From NCBI GenBank assembly GCA_965262315.1, contig CBDHFJ010000168.1, positions 1 to 55,115 on the forward strand: a DNA stretch of 55,115 nucleotides, given 5' to 3'. The first letter of the stretch is position 1, and each line of letters starts with the position of its first letter. This document shows, piece after piece, positions 37,430-45,637 of this stretch. Source of the DNA: JBCCFK01 sp965262315. Its GTDB lineage: Bacteria > Actinomycetota > Acidimicrobiia > Acidimicrobiales > UBA8592. A program made the position numbers and the translations under genes. The notes beneath the pieces were generated by a model, which had not been told where the DNA came from, made no database searches, and saw only the letters and a list, made by a program, of their open reading frames with translations.

Positions 37430-38638
37430 TCAGGTCCCTGCGCTGCGGAGCACGCCGGCGGCCTCCATGCGTTCGGCATCGGCGGCGCTGTAGCCGAGGG
37501 ATTCGAGGATCTCCCGGTTGTGCTCGCCCAGCAGCGGGGCGTCCATGTCCCGGGGCAGCGGGACGTCCGTGTCCCGGATCGGATTGCCCGGCACCACGAT
37601 CTCTCCCAACACGGGATCGGGTACGGCGCGGGCCATCTGGCGCGACTGATAGTGCGGGTGGTCCATCGCCTCGTATGGCGCGATGACCCGTGCGCACGGG
37701 ACGCGGTTGGCCTCGAGCACGGCGATGGCGGCCTCGTCGGAGGGCAGCGTGGCGAGCCACGCCTCGATGATCTGGTTGAGCTCGTGGCGGTTCTTCTGCC
37801 GGACGTCGAGGTTCGCGAAGCGCTCGTCGGTCTCGAGCTCCGGTTGTCCCATGGCCGCGCAGACCCCTGGCCACTGCCGTTGCATGGCGTGGATCACGAT
37901 CCAGCCCTCGGGGGCCTTGTAGACGCCCTGCGGCGAGTTCAGCCGCGACTGGTGACCCGACCGCTTGGGCCGCCACTTCATCCCGGTGATCGGCGGGCCG
38001 TGGACGGCGATCTCGTGCTGGTGGAACATCGAGTCGACCATGGAGATGTCGATGTGGCGGCCCTCGCCGGTCCGTTCCCGATGGAAGAGCGCGAAGCCGA
38101 TGCCGGTGGCGGCATGGACGCCCGACGTCACGTCGGCAACCGAGGTCCCCACGGGCATCGGCGGCCCGTCGGGATCACCGGTGAGGTGCATGATGCCGCT
38201 CTGGGCCTGGGCGATGAGGTCGAAGGCGACCCGATCGGACCACGCTCCCTCACGACCGAACCCCGAGATGGACGCGATGATCAGGCGCGGGTGCTTCGCC
38301 CGCAGCGTGGCCTGATCGAGACCACGCTTCTCCAGGACGCCGGGGCCGTAGTTCTCGACCAGGACGTCGGCGTCGGCGATCAGCGCGTCCAGCACGGCCC
38401 GACCGTCGTCGGCGTCGAAGTCGATGCACAGGCTCTTCTTGCCGCGGTTCTGCTGGACGAAGTAGCCGCTGCGTCCGTCCTTCATGATGCCGAAGCCACG
38501 GCTCGGGTCACCGTGTGGTGCCTGCTCGATCTTGACGATGTCGGCGCCCTGCTCGGCCAACAGTCGGGTGACCGTGGGGCCGGCCAGGTACTGGGTCATG
38601 TCGACGACCTTGACGCCGTCGAGCATCCGTTCACTCAT
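37430..38638 (-). CDS. Family III CoA-transferase (CaiB/BaiF type)
   Basis: 402 residues. The opening MLDGVKVVDMTQYLAGPTVT and LLAEQGADIVKIE, then NRGKKSLCIDF, match the family. The catalytic aspartate is in GTSVADVTSGVHAA. It is a second, diverged member beside the one at 4426. The start is 10 bases downstream of the TetR stop on the same strand, so it is probably cotranscribed with the regulator, although a TAGCGT hexamer overlapping that stop could give a separate leaderless transcript. It likely activates an acid for the adjacent dehydrogenase. Confidence 0.87.
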   Translation of the reverse strand: MSERMLDGVKVVDMTQYLAGPTVTRLLAEQGADIVKIEQAPHGDPSRGFGIMKDGRSGYFVQQNRGKKSLCIDFDADDGRAVLDALIADADVLVENYGPGVLEKRGLDQATLRAKHPRLIIASISGFGREGAWSDRVAFDLIAQAQSGIMHLTGDPDGPPMPVGTSVADVTSGVHAATGIGFALFHRERTGEGRHIDISMVDSMFHQHEIAVHGPPITGMKWRPKRSGHQSRLNSPQGVYKAPEGWIVIHAMQRQWPGVCAAMGQPELETDERFANLDVRQKNRHELNQIIEAWLATLPSDEAAIAVLEANRVPCARVIAPYEAMDHPHYQSRQMARAVPDPVLGEIVVPGNPIRDTDVPLPRDMDAPLLGEHNREILESLGYSAADAERMEAAGVLRSAGT

Positions 38639-38645
38639 GGCGGCG

Positions 38646-38651
38646 ACGCTA
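38646..38651 (-). promoter_or_regulatory. Possible leaderless-type -10 element
   Basis: On the minus strand TAGCGT lies 7 bases before the ATG of the CoA-transferase. It overlaps the TAG stop of the TetR gene, so part of the match is forced by the stop codon. Confidence 0.25.
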
Positions 38652-39257
38652 CTCGGCCGGTGATGCGGGCACGGCCCGCATGCCGAGATAGACGATCGAG
38701 GTCGCCTGATCCACGAGATGGGCCAGCGCCAGATCGTCCTCGAGGCTGGGCCCGCTCGCCGGGTAGAGACTCGCGATGCCGTGACAGGTCGACCAGATCG
38801 TCTTGGTGGCGCACTCGATGTCGGCACCTTCGACATCACCGAGTGCGTCGGCCACGGCCCCGGCGATCAGGTCGAAGGATCGAGGGGCGACGGCCACGTA
38901 CCCGGCGGCGGTGGCATCGACGAGGTCACGGCGGAACATGACCGCCATGTGGCCGGGTGCCGTGATCCCGAGGTCGACGTACGCCCGGGCGTGCGCCACC
39001 AACCGCGGGTGCGGGTCGAGCCTGGCGTCGATGGCCTCGAATCGGTCGATGAGGCGCTCGAAGCCCTCGATCGCCACTGCGGTGAGCAGGCCACGGGTGC
39101 TGCCGAAGTGATGTGACGGGGCCGACGGTGACACACCCGCACGGCTGGCGACCTTCCGGAGGCTGAAGCCGGCTGGACCGTGCTCGGTGATGAGCGTCGC
39201 GGTCGCGTCGATCAGGGCGCGTCGGAGGTCGCCGTGGTGATACGTGGCGCGTGTCAC
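38649..39257 (-). CDS. TetR family regulator with WHG-type C-terminal domain
   Basis: 202 residues from a GTG. The HTH is at about 8-55: HHGDLRRALIDATATLITEHG, then SLRKVASRAGVSPSAPSHHFG. The C-terminal segment TKTIWSTCHGIASL carries the W-HG motif of the TetR_C_33 (WHG) group. It is divergent from the SDR gene, and the shared intergenic region holds a pair of nearly identical inverted 16-base arms over the SDR promoter. It is expected to repress the SDR/LLM pair and itself. A TAGACT hexamer 6 bases before the GTG suggests leaderless expression. Confidence 0.87.
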   Translation of the reverse strand: MTRATYHHGDLRRALIDATATLITEHGPAGFSLRKVASRAGVSPSAPSHHFGSTRGLLTAVAIEGFERLIDRFEAIDARLDPHPRLVAHARAYVDLGITAPGHMAVMFRRDLVDATAAGYVAVAPRSFDLIAGAVADALGDVEGADIECATKTIWSTCHGIASLYPASGPSLEDDLALAHLVDQATSIVYLGMRAVPASPAE

Positions 39258-39263
39258 GAGCCC

Positions 39264-39269
39264 AGTCTA
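39264..39269 (-). promoter_or_regulatory. Leaderless-type -10 element of the TetR gene
   Basis: On the minus strand TAGACT lies 6 bases before the GTG start at 39257. It is 11 bases away from the operator arm at 39281. Confidence 0.45.
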
Positions 39270-39280
39270 GGGCATCGGTC

Positions 39281-39308
39281 TTGACATTGTTCAGATCTCC
39301 ACTACCGT
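39281..39308 (+). promoter_or_regulatory. SDR promoter with -35 and -10 elements
   Basis: A consensus TTGACA (39281-39286) is followed after 16 bases by TACCGT (39303-39308). The expected transcript start is near 39315, which rules out the GTG at 39307 as a start codon and supports the ATG at 39355 with its GGAG site. Confidence 0.55.
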
Positions 39309-39336
39309 GCCCACCGAGTCATCTGAACATCGTCAA
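39281..39336. promoter_or_regulatory. Paired inverted operator arms between TetR and SDR genes
   Basis: TTGACATTGTTCAGAT (39281-39296) and ATCTGAACATCGTCAA (39321-39336) are reverse complements at 14 of 16 positions, separated by 24 bases. They flank the -10 and overlap the -35. TGAACA/TGTTCA cores are common in TetR operators; two sites 40 bases apart could bind two dimers. Confidence 0.65.
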
Positions 39337-39354
39337 GATCAGCCGGAGACCAGC

Positions 39355-40176
39355 ATGCCCCCCACGACCACATCCCCGATCACCATCGTCACCGGAGCGA
39401 GCCGAGGCATCGGTGCCAAGATCGCCGAACGGCTCACGGCCGACGGCCACCACGTCATCGGCACCAGCCGATCCGGACGCGGCGGCACGCACATGCGACC
39501 GCTCGACCTGACCGACGGCGAGTCCGTCGACCAGCTCGTGTCCTCGGTCGTCGCCGACTACGGCCGCATCGACGCCGTGGTCAACAACGCAGCCCAGACC
39601 ATCGTGGCGCCGGCCGAGGAGCTCCCGATCGCCGAGGCCCAGCACCTGCTCGACGTCAACTACCTGGGCGCGATCCGCCTGGCCAAGGCCGTGCTGCCAT
39701 ACATGCGCGCCGAGCGCCGAGGGCGCCTCGTCTTCATCAGCTCGCTCGGCGGACTGATGGGGATCCCGGGCCAGGGCCAGTACTGCGCCTCCAAGCACGC
39801 GCTCGAGGGGTGGGTGGACGCGCTCCATCTGGAGATGCGGCAGTTCGGGATCGACGTCAGCCTGGTCGAACCCGGGTCGTACCGGACCGAGATCATCACG
39901 ACCTCTCCCCGACCGGACTGGGCGACGCTCGACGCGTACGACGGCTATCGCGAGCATCTTCTCGACTCGATCGAGACCATGACCGAGGCCGGCGGCGACC
40001 CGACGCGAGTGGCCGACACCGTCGCCAAGGCCCTGTCGGCCCGCAAGCCGCGCATCCGCTACCGGACCGAGATGGACGGGCGCATGGCCAACCTGTTTCG
40101 GCGCACGATGCCCCAGCGTGCCTTCTACGGCGTGCTCGCAAAGCGATTCGGCGCCGAAGCCCCTGCGGCGGCATGA
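39355..40176 (+). CDS. Short-chain dehydrogenase/reductase
   Basis: 273 residues from the ATG with GGAG six bases upstream; the in-frame GTG at 39307 lies in the promoter. The cofactor loop is TGASRGIG (13-20), NNAA is at 77-80, and the catalytic set is Ser130, Tyr143 and Lys147 (YCASK). A classical NAD(P)-dependent SDR acting on a hydroxyl or keto group. It is coupled by a four-base overlap (ATGA) to the LLM oxidoreductase gene and is controlled by the divergent TetR. The substrate is not readable. Confidence 0.9.
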   Translation: MPPTTTSPITIVTGASRGIGAKIAERLTADGHHVIGTSRSGRGGTHMRPLDLTDGESVDQLVSSVVADYGRIDAVVNNAAQTIVAPAEELPIAEAQHLLDVNYLGAIRLAKAVLPYMRAERRGRLVFISSLGGLMGIPGQGQYCASKHALEGWVDALHLEMRQFGIDVSLVEPGSYRTEIITTSPRPDWATLDAYDGYREHLLDSIETMTEAGGDPTRVADTVAKALSARKPRIRYRTEMDGRMANLFRRTMPQRAFYGVLAKRFGAEAPAAA

Positions 40177-41168
40177 CCCCAACCGACGGCAACATGTCCC
40201 ACGATCCAGTCTTCGCGTACCACATCGCCAACTTCACCCGACCGCCCGGCTCGCCGCAGCCGTTGTTCGCCGCCCTGATCGATCAGGCCACCGCCGCCGA
40301 CCGAGCGGGCTTCGACCGCATCCACGTGATGGACCACCTGTACCAGCTGCAGCCGGCGGGTCATCCCCACGACCCGATGTTCGAGAGCTACACGACGCTC
40401 GCGGCACTGGCGCAGCACGTCCACCATGCCGACCTCGCTGCGCTGGTCACCGGCACGCCGTATCGGAACCCAGCGCTGCTCGCGAAGGTGGTCACCACCC
40501 TCGACCATGCGTCATTCGGCCGAGCCCAGCTGGGGATCGGGGCCGGCTGGTACGAACTCGAGCACCGTGCCTTCGGGTATGACTTCCAGGCCGCGCCGAC
40601 CCGGCTCGATCGCATGGGCGAAGCACTGGAGATCCTCTCGCACCTGCTCCGACCCGAATCGGAAGCGCTCACTCACCAGGGCGACCACTACCGGACGGAG
40701 GCCTTGGTCAACTCGCCGCCGCCGACCCGTCGCGTCCCGATCATCGTCGGCGGCGACGGCGAGCGGGTCACGCTTCGGCTGGCTGCCCGATTCGCCGACG
40801 AGTCCAACCTGCTGTGCCCCGCCGAGGAGATCCCCCGCAAGCTCGACGTCATCGCCGGACACTGTGACGCCGAGGGTCGCAACCGCGAGGAGCTCCGCGT
40901 CACCCACCTCACCCGGGTGCTCGTCGCTCCGAGCCAGGCCATCGCCGAGGCGGAGTTCCAGACCGCGGCCGCCGCCGGCGGCATGTCCCCGGAGGTCGCG
41001 GCGATGGCGCGCGAGTTCCTGACGATCGGCGACCCAGACGCCGTGGGCGAAGAGCTCCGGCGACGACTCGACCTCGGCCTCGACGGCCTCACCATCAGCT
41101 TGAACGTCAACGGGGCCGCCACCGACCGCATCGAGCTGCTCGGACAGGTCGTGGCGGGCCTGCGCTGA
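40173..41168 (+). CDS. LLM-class (luciferase-like) F420/flavin-dependent oxidoreductase
   Basis: 331 residues. The TIM-barrel pattern of bacterial luciferase-like enzymes is clear: AADRAGFDRIHVMDHLYQL, then LAALVTGTPYRNPALLAKVV, the cofactor loop LGIGAGWYELEHRAFGYDF, and PIIVGGDGERVTLRLAARFAD. In actinobacteria this subgroup usually binds F420. The ATG overlaps the SDR stop; a later ATG at 40194 is an alternative. Together with the SDR it forms a two-step redox unit under TetR control. Binding of F420 rather than FMN is inferred from family habit. Confidence 0.86.
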   Translation: MTPTDGNMSHDPVFAYHIANFTRPPGSPQPLFAALIDQATAADRAGFDRIHVMDHLYQLQPAGHPHDPMFESYTTLAALAQHVHHADLAALVTGTPYRNPALLAKVVTTLDHASFGRAQLGIGAGWYELEHRAFGYDFQAAPTRLDRMGEALEILSHLLRPESEALTHQGDHYRTEALVNSPPPTRRVPIIVGGDGERVTLRLAARFADESNLLCPAEEIPRKLDVIAGHCDAEGRNREELRVTHLTRVLVAPSQAIAEAEFQTAAAAGGMSPEVAAMAREFLTIGDPDAVGEELRRRLDLGLDGLTISLNVNGAATDRIELLGQVVAGLR

Positions 41169-41183
41169 CGCCGTACGCGCTCC

Positions 41184-41189
41184 TAGGCT
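41184..41189 (+). promoter_or_regulatory. Leaderless-type -10 element
   Basis: TAGGCT lies 6 bases before the ATG at 41196 and 15 bases after the previous stop. The gene therefore seems to have its own promoter. Confidence 0.45.
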
Positions 41190-41195
41190 CACCAC

Positions 41196-42437
41196 ATGGA
41201 CCGACGGCTCGACAAGGTGTGGCGGGGCGAGACGGCGGTGGACGACTCCGACGACGCCGCCGGTTTCCTGGTCGACGATGCCGCATTCGAGCCCTTCGAC
41301 CAGGTGGACGACGTGTTCAGTCGCTCGTTCTGGGACGACCGGGTGCGTTCGGAGAAGAGCGACACGTTCTACGCCACCTACCGGCGGCCCCTGGAGGTGT
41401 GGCGCAAGGCTCGCGGCTTCCGGCGGCGGGACTACGCCCTCCGCAACGCGGCCTGGCACGTGACCGACATCTTCGCCGAGCTGCGCGAGGACGAGGACCG
41501 CCGCGACGGCTTCCTCGATCCACTGTCGATGCTGCGCGACGCCTCGGACGAGAAGGCCGATGTGGGCACGCCGGACGAGGCGGCAGCCGACCTCAAACAG
41601 GTCGCCGGCACACTGGGCGCAGACCTGGTCGGCGTCACCGGGTACGACCAGCGGTGGCAGTACTCGCAGCGCTACTCCCGCATCGCGGGCGGACCGAAAG
41701 AGAATGATCTGGGCGACGGCCTGACGTCGGTGCTGGTGATCGGCCAGGCGATGGACCCGTCACTGATCGCCACCGCACCCTCGGCGCTGGCGGGCGCCGC
41801 CACCGGCCTCGGCTACTCCCAGGACGCGCTGGTGCTGTTGGCCGTCGCGCAGTACATCCGCAACCTCGGGTACCAGGCCGTGCCGTCGATGAACGACACC
41901 GCCCTGGCGATCCCCTACGCCATCAAGGCCGGCCTGGGCGAATACGGCCGACACGGGTTGGTCATCACTCCCGAGTTCGGGCCGAACGTCCGCTTCGGCA
42001 AGATCTTCACCGACATGCCGCTGGCACACGACCGGCCGATTCGCTTCGGTGTGACCGAGACCTGCGAGCAGTGCCGCCGCTGCACCGACGCCTGCCCGGC
42101 GAACGCGATCCCCGGCGGCGACCCCTCCGATGCGCTCCACAACCAGTCCAACCTCGTCGGCGTCACCAAGTGGAGCGTGGACGGCGAGAAGTGCTTCGGC
42201 TACTGGTCGAAGATCAACAGCGACTGCTCGGTGTGCATCCGGGTGTGCCCGTACACCCGGGACTACACACTGCTCCGCAACCGGCTCTGGGGTCGCCTGG
42301 CCGGCAGCCGCCTCCGAGGTCTGGCCCTGCGGCTGCACGACCGGTTCGGCGGCGGCGACCGGACCAGCGCCACCGAGTGGTGGCCCACCGACGACGGGAC
42401 CCCGGTGGTCCTCAGCCGGAAACCGGCTGCCGACTAG
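41196..42437 (+). CDS. Reductive-dehalogenase-like cobalamin/iron-sulfur protein, soluble
   Basis: 413 residues. The region AGLGEYGRHGLVITPEFGP followed by FGKIFTDMPL is diagnostic of the RdhA family. Two ferredoxin clusters follow: Cys290, 293, 296, 300 and Cys333, 344, 347, 351. Tyr207, Asn233 and Arg266 have the same spacing (26 and 33) as the active-site Tyr246, Asn272 and Arg305 that I recall for Sulfurospirillum PceA. There is no twin-arginine signal and no RdhB anchor gene, so the protein is cytoplasmic, like the non-respiratory NpRdhA type but without its C-terminal reductase module. It would need an electron donor and corrinoid. The actual reaction may not be dehalogenation. Confidence 0.82.
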   Translation: MDRRLDKVWRGETAVDDSDDAAGFLVDDAAFEPFDQVDDVFSRSFWDDRVRSEKSDTFYATYRRPLEVWRKARGFRRRDYALRNAAWHVTDIFAELREDEDRRDGFLDPLSMLRDASDEKADVGTPDEAAADLKQVAGTLGADLVGVTGYDQRWQYSQRYSRIAGGPKENDLGDGLTSVLVIGQAMDPSLIATAPSALAGAATGLGYSQDALVLLAVAQYIRNLGYQAVPSMNDTALAIPYAIKAGLGEYGRHGLVITPEFGPNVRFGKIFTDMPLAHDRPIRFGVTETCEQCRRCTDACPANAIPGGDPSDALHNQSNLVGVTKWSVDGEKCFGYWSKINSDCSVCIRVCPYTRDYTLLRNRLWGRLAGSRLRGLALRLHDRFGGGDRTSATEWWPTDDGTPVVLSRKPAAD

Positions 42438-42458
42438 TGGCATGGGGTGTCGACATGG

Positions 42459-42770
42459 TCACATCTCGATGGTCTCGTTGACGCAGACGGTGCCGCCGTC
42501 GGTCAGCACCGGGCATCCCTTGGCCATCTCCACCGCTGCGTCGATCGAGGCCGCCTCGAGGATCGAGTAGCCGGTCAGGCCCTGACCCTCGTCAGCGATG
42601 GTCAGATCGGACGCGATCGTCCGCGCGGGTCCGAAGGGATTGCCGCCGTCGACGACCGCGTCGCCGAGGGCGGCGAACCAGGCACCCCATGCCTCCATCA
42701 ACTCGTTCATCGCCGCCTCGGTCTCGGGCATCCCACCCTCACCGTGATACGAGAGCACGTACTTCGTCAT
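42459..42770 (-). CDS. YCII-related small protein
   Basis: 103 residues from the ATG preceded by GGGAGGCAGGAAG; the upstream extension lacks family similarity. It begins MTKYVLSYHGEGG and later has GYSILEAASIDAAVEMAKGCP, the dimeric alpha-beta barrel pattern of YCII/DGPF proteins that are common in actinobacteria and often sit beside ECF sigma factors. No sigma factor is adjacent here. It is cytoplasmic with no known activity. It converges on the reductive-dehalogenase-like gene with 21 bases between stops. The 199 bases upstream hold nothing I recognise. Confidence 0.8.
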   Translation of the reverse strand: MTKYVLSYHGEGGMPETEAAMNELMEAWGAWFAALGDAVVDGGNPFGPARTIASDLTIADEGQGLTGYSILEAASIDAAVEMAKGCPVLTDGGTVCVNETIEM

Positions 42771-42969
42771 CTTCCTGCCTCCCTGTTGTCGTTGTGTTCG
42801 GCACCAGGACGACGAACGAACCACAGCCGACTCGACAGGCATCGACGAAGAAGTCCTCGGACGCGACCCCGGGTGGCCGACCCACGGATTGGGCCCGCCC
42901 GACGTCAGGCGTGGCAGATCCTCGGCCGGGACCTGTCGCTGAAGCTGAAACCGCGCCTGAGGGGTGCGA

Positions 42970-43842
42970 TCAGGTCCGCCGGGCGATCAGGGCGGCTTCG
43001 GCGCCGGGAAGCCGGTGCACAGCGATCTCGCCGAACCCGTGCTTGCGGAGCTGGCGCTTCATCCAGCCGGTGGTCGGATAGATCGGCGAACCGGTGGAGC
43101 CGGAGCTCTTCCCGCTGAACGGCCGGCGGCCGAGGAACGTGTAGCCGATGGTGTTGGCAATGGTCCGCACGTCGTACTTGAGCGTCCCGAGGCTGCGGGT
43201 CTTCGCGAAGCGCACGGCGGTTTCGGGCAGGAACGGCCACAGGCGACCACCGATGACGATGGCCTCGCCACCGGGCTTCACGATGCGGGCCATCTCGGCG
43301 AGCGCCGGATGCAGGTCCATGTACTGGTGGCTCGAGTAGCAGAGCGCCACGTCGAACTCGGCGTCGTCGAAGGGCACGTCCTCGGCCGTCGCCTGCACCG
43401 TGTCCGGGGTGGGGAGTCCGGCGATCTCGGCCAGGACCGGGGTCATCTGGAGGTAGGTGGGCATGGGCTCGAGACCGACCAGCCGAGCGGGGACGCCGCT
43501 GAGGCTCAACAGGTTGCAGCCCCCGCCACTGCCCAGCTCGATCACGTGCTGGCCGCGGTAGGCCTCGGCCGCGAGGCGGGGGACCAGGTCCGACGAGAGC
43601 AGCACGCCGTCGCGGCGCTCCCAGAACACGTACTCGCGGATGGGGTCCCCGACGAACCGGCCGAGCTCGGTGAAGGAGCCGTCGACGATCCACCCGAGCT
43701 CCTGCGCCAGCGTGAGGCCCTTGTCGGAGCTGACGGGCATGCCCAGGCCGAACTCGAAGACGGCCTCGCGCAGGTCCTTGCCGTTGGGACCGAGGAGGGC
43801 CTCGGACGCGGCGGCGACTTCGGCGTCGGTCAACTGGCGCAT
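42970..43842 (-). CDS. Class I SAM-dependent methyltransferase
   Basis: 290 residues from the ATG 6 bases after a TACTCT hexamer; an upstream in-frame ATG gives an unlikely extension. The SAM motif is HVIELGSGGGCNLLSLSG, the next strand ends in GLEPMPTYLQM, and FDVALCYSSHQYMDLHPALAE with IVKPGGEAIVIGG are the later family motifs. The N-terminal 95 residues (LGWIVDGSFTELGRFVG, REYVFWERRDG) form an extra domain. The C-terminal 60 residues hold a basic segment, MKRQLRKHGFGEI. The substrate is unknown. It stands alone between the YCII and ribokinase genes. Confidence 0.82.
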   Translation of the reverse strand: MRQLTDAEVAAASEALLGPNGKDLREAVFEFGLGMPVSSDKGLTLAQELGWIVDGSFTELGRFVGDPIREYVFWERRDGVLLSSDLVPRLAAEAYRGQHVIELGSGGGCNLLSLSGVPARLVGLEPMPTYLQMTPVLAEIAGLPTPDTVQATAEDVPFDDAEFDVALCYSSHQYMDLHPALAEMARIVKPGGEAIVIGGRLWPFLPETAVRFAKTRSLGTLKYDVRTIANTIGYTFLGRRPFSGKSSGSTGSPIYPTTGWMKRQLRKHGFGEIAVHRLPGAEAALIARRT

Positions 43843-43848
43843 GGGCCC

Positions 43849-43854
43849 AGAGTA
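43849..43854 (-). promoter_or_regulatory. Leaderless-type -10 element
   Basis: On the minus strand TACTCT is 6 bases before the ATG at 43842. This spacing is what selects that ATG over the one further upstream. Confidence 0.45.
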
Positions 43855-43887
43855 CGGGCCCTCACCTGAGCACAAACACAGGGAGAT

Positions 43888-44793
43888 CTACCTCCTGAGA
43901 CGGTCATCGACCTCAGTGAGCGTGGGGAGGGAGGACTGGGCGCCGGCAGCGAGCGTGGTGGCCGCGCCCACACGCACGGCGAACGCGGCGGCCGTGACCA
44001 GATCGTGGCCCTGGACGAGCTGGTCGGCGATCGCCGCACAGAACGAGTCACCGGCTGCGGTGGTGTCGACCGGAACCACCACCGGGGCAGGAACGTGCAC
44101 CGCGTCGTCGCCGGCCACCACCAGTGCGCCGCGGGCGCCCATCGTCACCACCACCGCAGCGGTGGGCAGTCGGCCGGCGAGCTCGGCCACCAGGTCCATG
44201 TCGTCGACGGGGCCGTCCCAGCCGGCGAGGGTGGCGAGCTCGGTCTCGTTCGGGATGACGATGTCGACGGAGTCGAGCAGCTCGAGGGGCACGCCGTCGG
44301 TCGGCGCCGGGGCAGGGTTCCACACCGTGATCCCCTCGGCGACGCGGGTGGCCTCGACCACGGCCTCCATCGGGATCTCCGCCTGGCAGAGCACGACCAT
44401 GGCGTCCTGGACCGCAGCCACGGACACATCGCCCGGGCTGACCCGGCCATTGGCGCCGGGTGACACGACGATCGCGTTGTCGCCGTCTTCCTGCACGGCA
44501 ATGAGGGCCACGCCCGACGGCACTCCGGGGGTGGTCAGCAGGGCGGAAGTGTCCACCCCGTCGCCATCGAGCGCATCGCGGAGCACCTGCCCGGAGGCGT
44601 CATCGCCGACCCGCCCCACCATGGCCACACGCCGGCCCAGCCGAGCCGCGGCCACGGCCTGGTTGGCGCCCTTGCCGCCGGGGATCTGGACGAGATCGCC
44701 GCCGAGGACGGTCTCCCCCACCCGAGGGATCGATTCGACCCCGACCACGAAGTCGAGGTTGCAGCTGCCGACCACGGCGATCTCCACACGCAT
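43888..44793 (-). CDS. rbsK: Ribokinase (PfkB family sugar kinase)
   Basis: 301 residues. The N-terminal sugar-binding signature is IPGGKGANQAVAAARLG (37-53), and the C-terminal ATP/anion-hole motif is DTTAAGDSFCAAIADQL with the catalytic Asp in AAGD. This pattern is typical of ribokinases, which phosphorylate D-ribose at O5, rather than of fructokinases or adenosine kinases. It is cytoplasmic. There is no ribose transporter, RbsD or LacI repressor beside it. The TauE-like exporter gene lies upstream on the same strand only 21 bases away, but a TACGAT hexamer suggests a separate start. Confidence 0.88.
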   Translation of the reverse strand: MRVEIAVVGSCNLDFVVGVESIPRVGETVLGGDLVQIPGGKGANQAVAAARLGRRVAMVGRVGDDASGQVLRDALDGDGVDTSALLTTPGVPSGVALIAVQEDGDNAIVVSPGANGRVSPGDVSVAAVQDAMVVLCQAEIPMEAVVEATRVAEGITVWNPAPAPTDGVPLELLDSVDIVIPNETELATLAGWDGPVDDMDLVAELAGRLPTAAVVVTMGARGALVVAGDDAVHVPAPVVVPVDTTAAGDSFCAAIADQLVQGHDLVTAAAFAVRVGAATTLAAGAQSSLPTLTEVDDRLRR

Positions 44794-44799
44794 GGCCGG

Positions 44800-44805
44800 A
44801 TCGTA
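44800..44805 (-). promoter_or_regulatory. Leaderless-type -10 element of the ribokinase gene
   Basis: On the minus strand TACGAT is 6 bases before the ATG at 44793. It lies in the 21-base gap after the TauE-family gene. Confidence 0.4.
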
Positions 44806-44814
44806 CTGGCGGCG

Positions 44815-45552
44815 TCAGCCGTAGAGCCCGAGCAGTCGGCCCGCCAACACCAGCGTGGCCAGCACCATGACCGCCCGGATGAACTTCTCGCCGCCGCGCA
44901 CGGCGATCCGGGCACCGATCCACCCACCGGTCGCGAGGCCGACCGCGAGCACGATCGCCGGACCCCAGCGCACCTGTCCCTGCGCGATGAACACCGGCAG
45001 GGCGATGGCCGTCACGACCAGGGTGACCAGGACCTTGATCACGTTGGCCTTGACCAGGTCGTAGCCGGCCCGGGTGAGGGCGGCCAGCAGCACCAGCCCC
45101 ACACCCGCCTGCACGGCGCCGCCGTAGATCCCGATGAAGAAGAACACGACTGCGGTGGTGGTGGCGGACCAGGGCTCGCCGTCGGTGCGGGGCTTGGGCT
45201 TGCGCAGCGACAGGACCAGGATCGGCAGCATCAGGAGGCCGAAGATGGTCTCGAAGGTGTCGTCGGCGATCCGGCTCACGCCCAGGCTGCCGACGAGCGA
45301 GCCGACGACCACGGGCAACAGCACCGGCACGGCTTCCTTGTACGCGGTGACGCCCTCACGGTGGAACGACGCCGCGGAGGCGATGTTCTGGGTGAGGATG
45401 CCGACGCGGTTGGAGCCGTTGGCATCGTTGCCCGGCACACCGGCCAGCACCAGCAGCGGCACCGTGAGCGTGGAGCCGCCCCCGGCCATGGCGTTGATGA
45501 CGCCCGCCACACCGCCCCCGAGGATCAGCAGGCACGCCTCCCAGAAGGTCAT
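44815..45552 (-). CDS. TauE/SafE family sulfite/organoanion exporter
   Basis: 245 residues with about eight hydrophobic segments in two repeated halves. The first half has the family signature GGGVAGVINAMAGGGSTLTVP and ANGSNRVGILTQNI. The second half has the matching GIYGGAVQAGVGLVLLAAL, then ANVIKVLVTLV. It is an integral membrane protein of the group that moves sulfite, sulfonates or other organic anions. The substrate here is open. It is followed closely by the ribokinase gene. Nearby sulfur genes are limited to the distant rhodanese at 3964. Confidence 0.87.
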   Translation of the reverse strand: MTFWEACLLILGGGVAGVINAMAGGGSTLTVPLLVLAGVPGNDANGSNRVGILTQNIASAASFHREGVTAYKEAVPVLLPVVVGSLVGSLGVSRIADDTFETIFGLLMLPILVLSLRKPKPRTDGEPWSATTTAVVFFFIGIYGGAVQAGVGLVLLAALTRAGYDLVKANVIKVLVTLVVTAIALPVFIAQGQVRWGPAIVLAVGLATGGWIGARIAVRGGEKFIRAVMVLATLVLAGRLLGLYG

Positions 45553-45637
45553 CGGCGGTCGTTGGGTCGCGGCACCGGCGCAGGCTATCGCCGCGCCGGG
45601 ACCGTCGAAGAGTTGGGAGCGCTGAGGACGGAGCCGC

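Noticed and set aside
39307..39309. GTG at 39307 as the SDR start
   Set aside because: It lies within the -10 element of the promoter; the ATG at 39355 has a proper ribosome-binding site and starts just before the cofactor strand.
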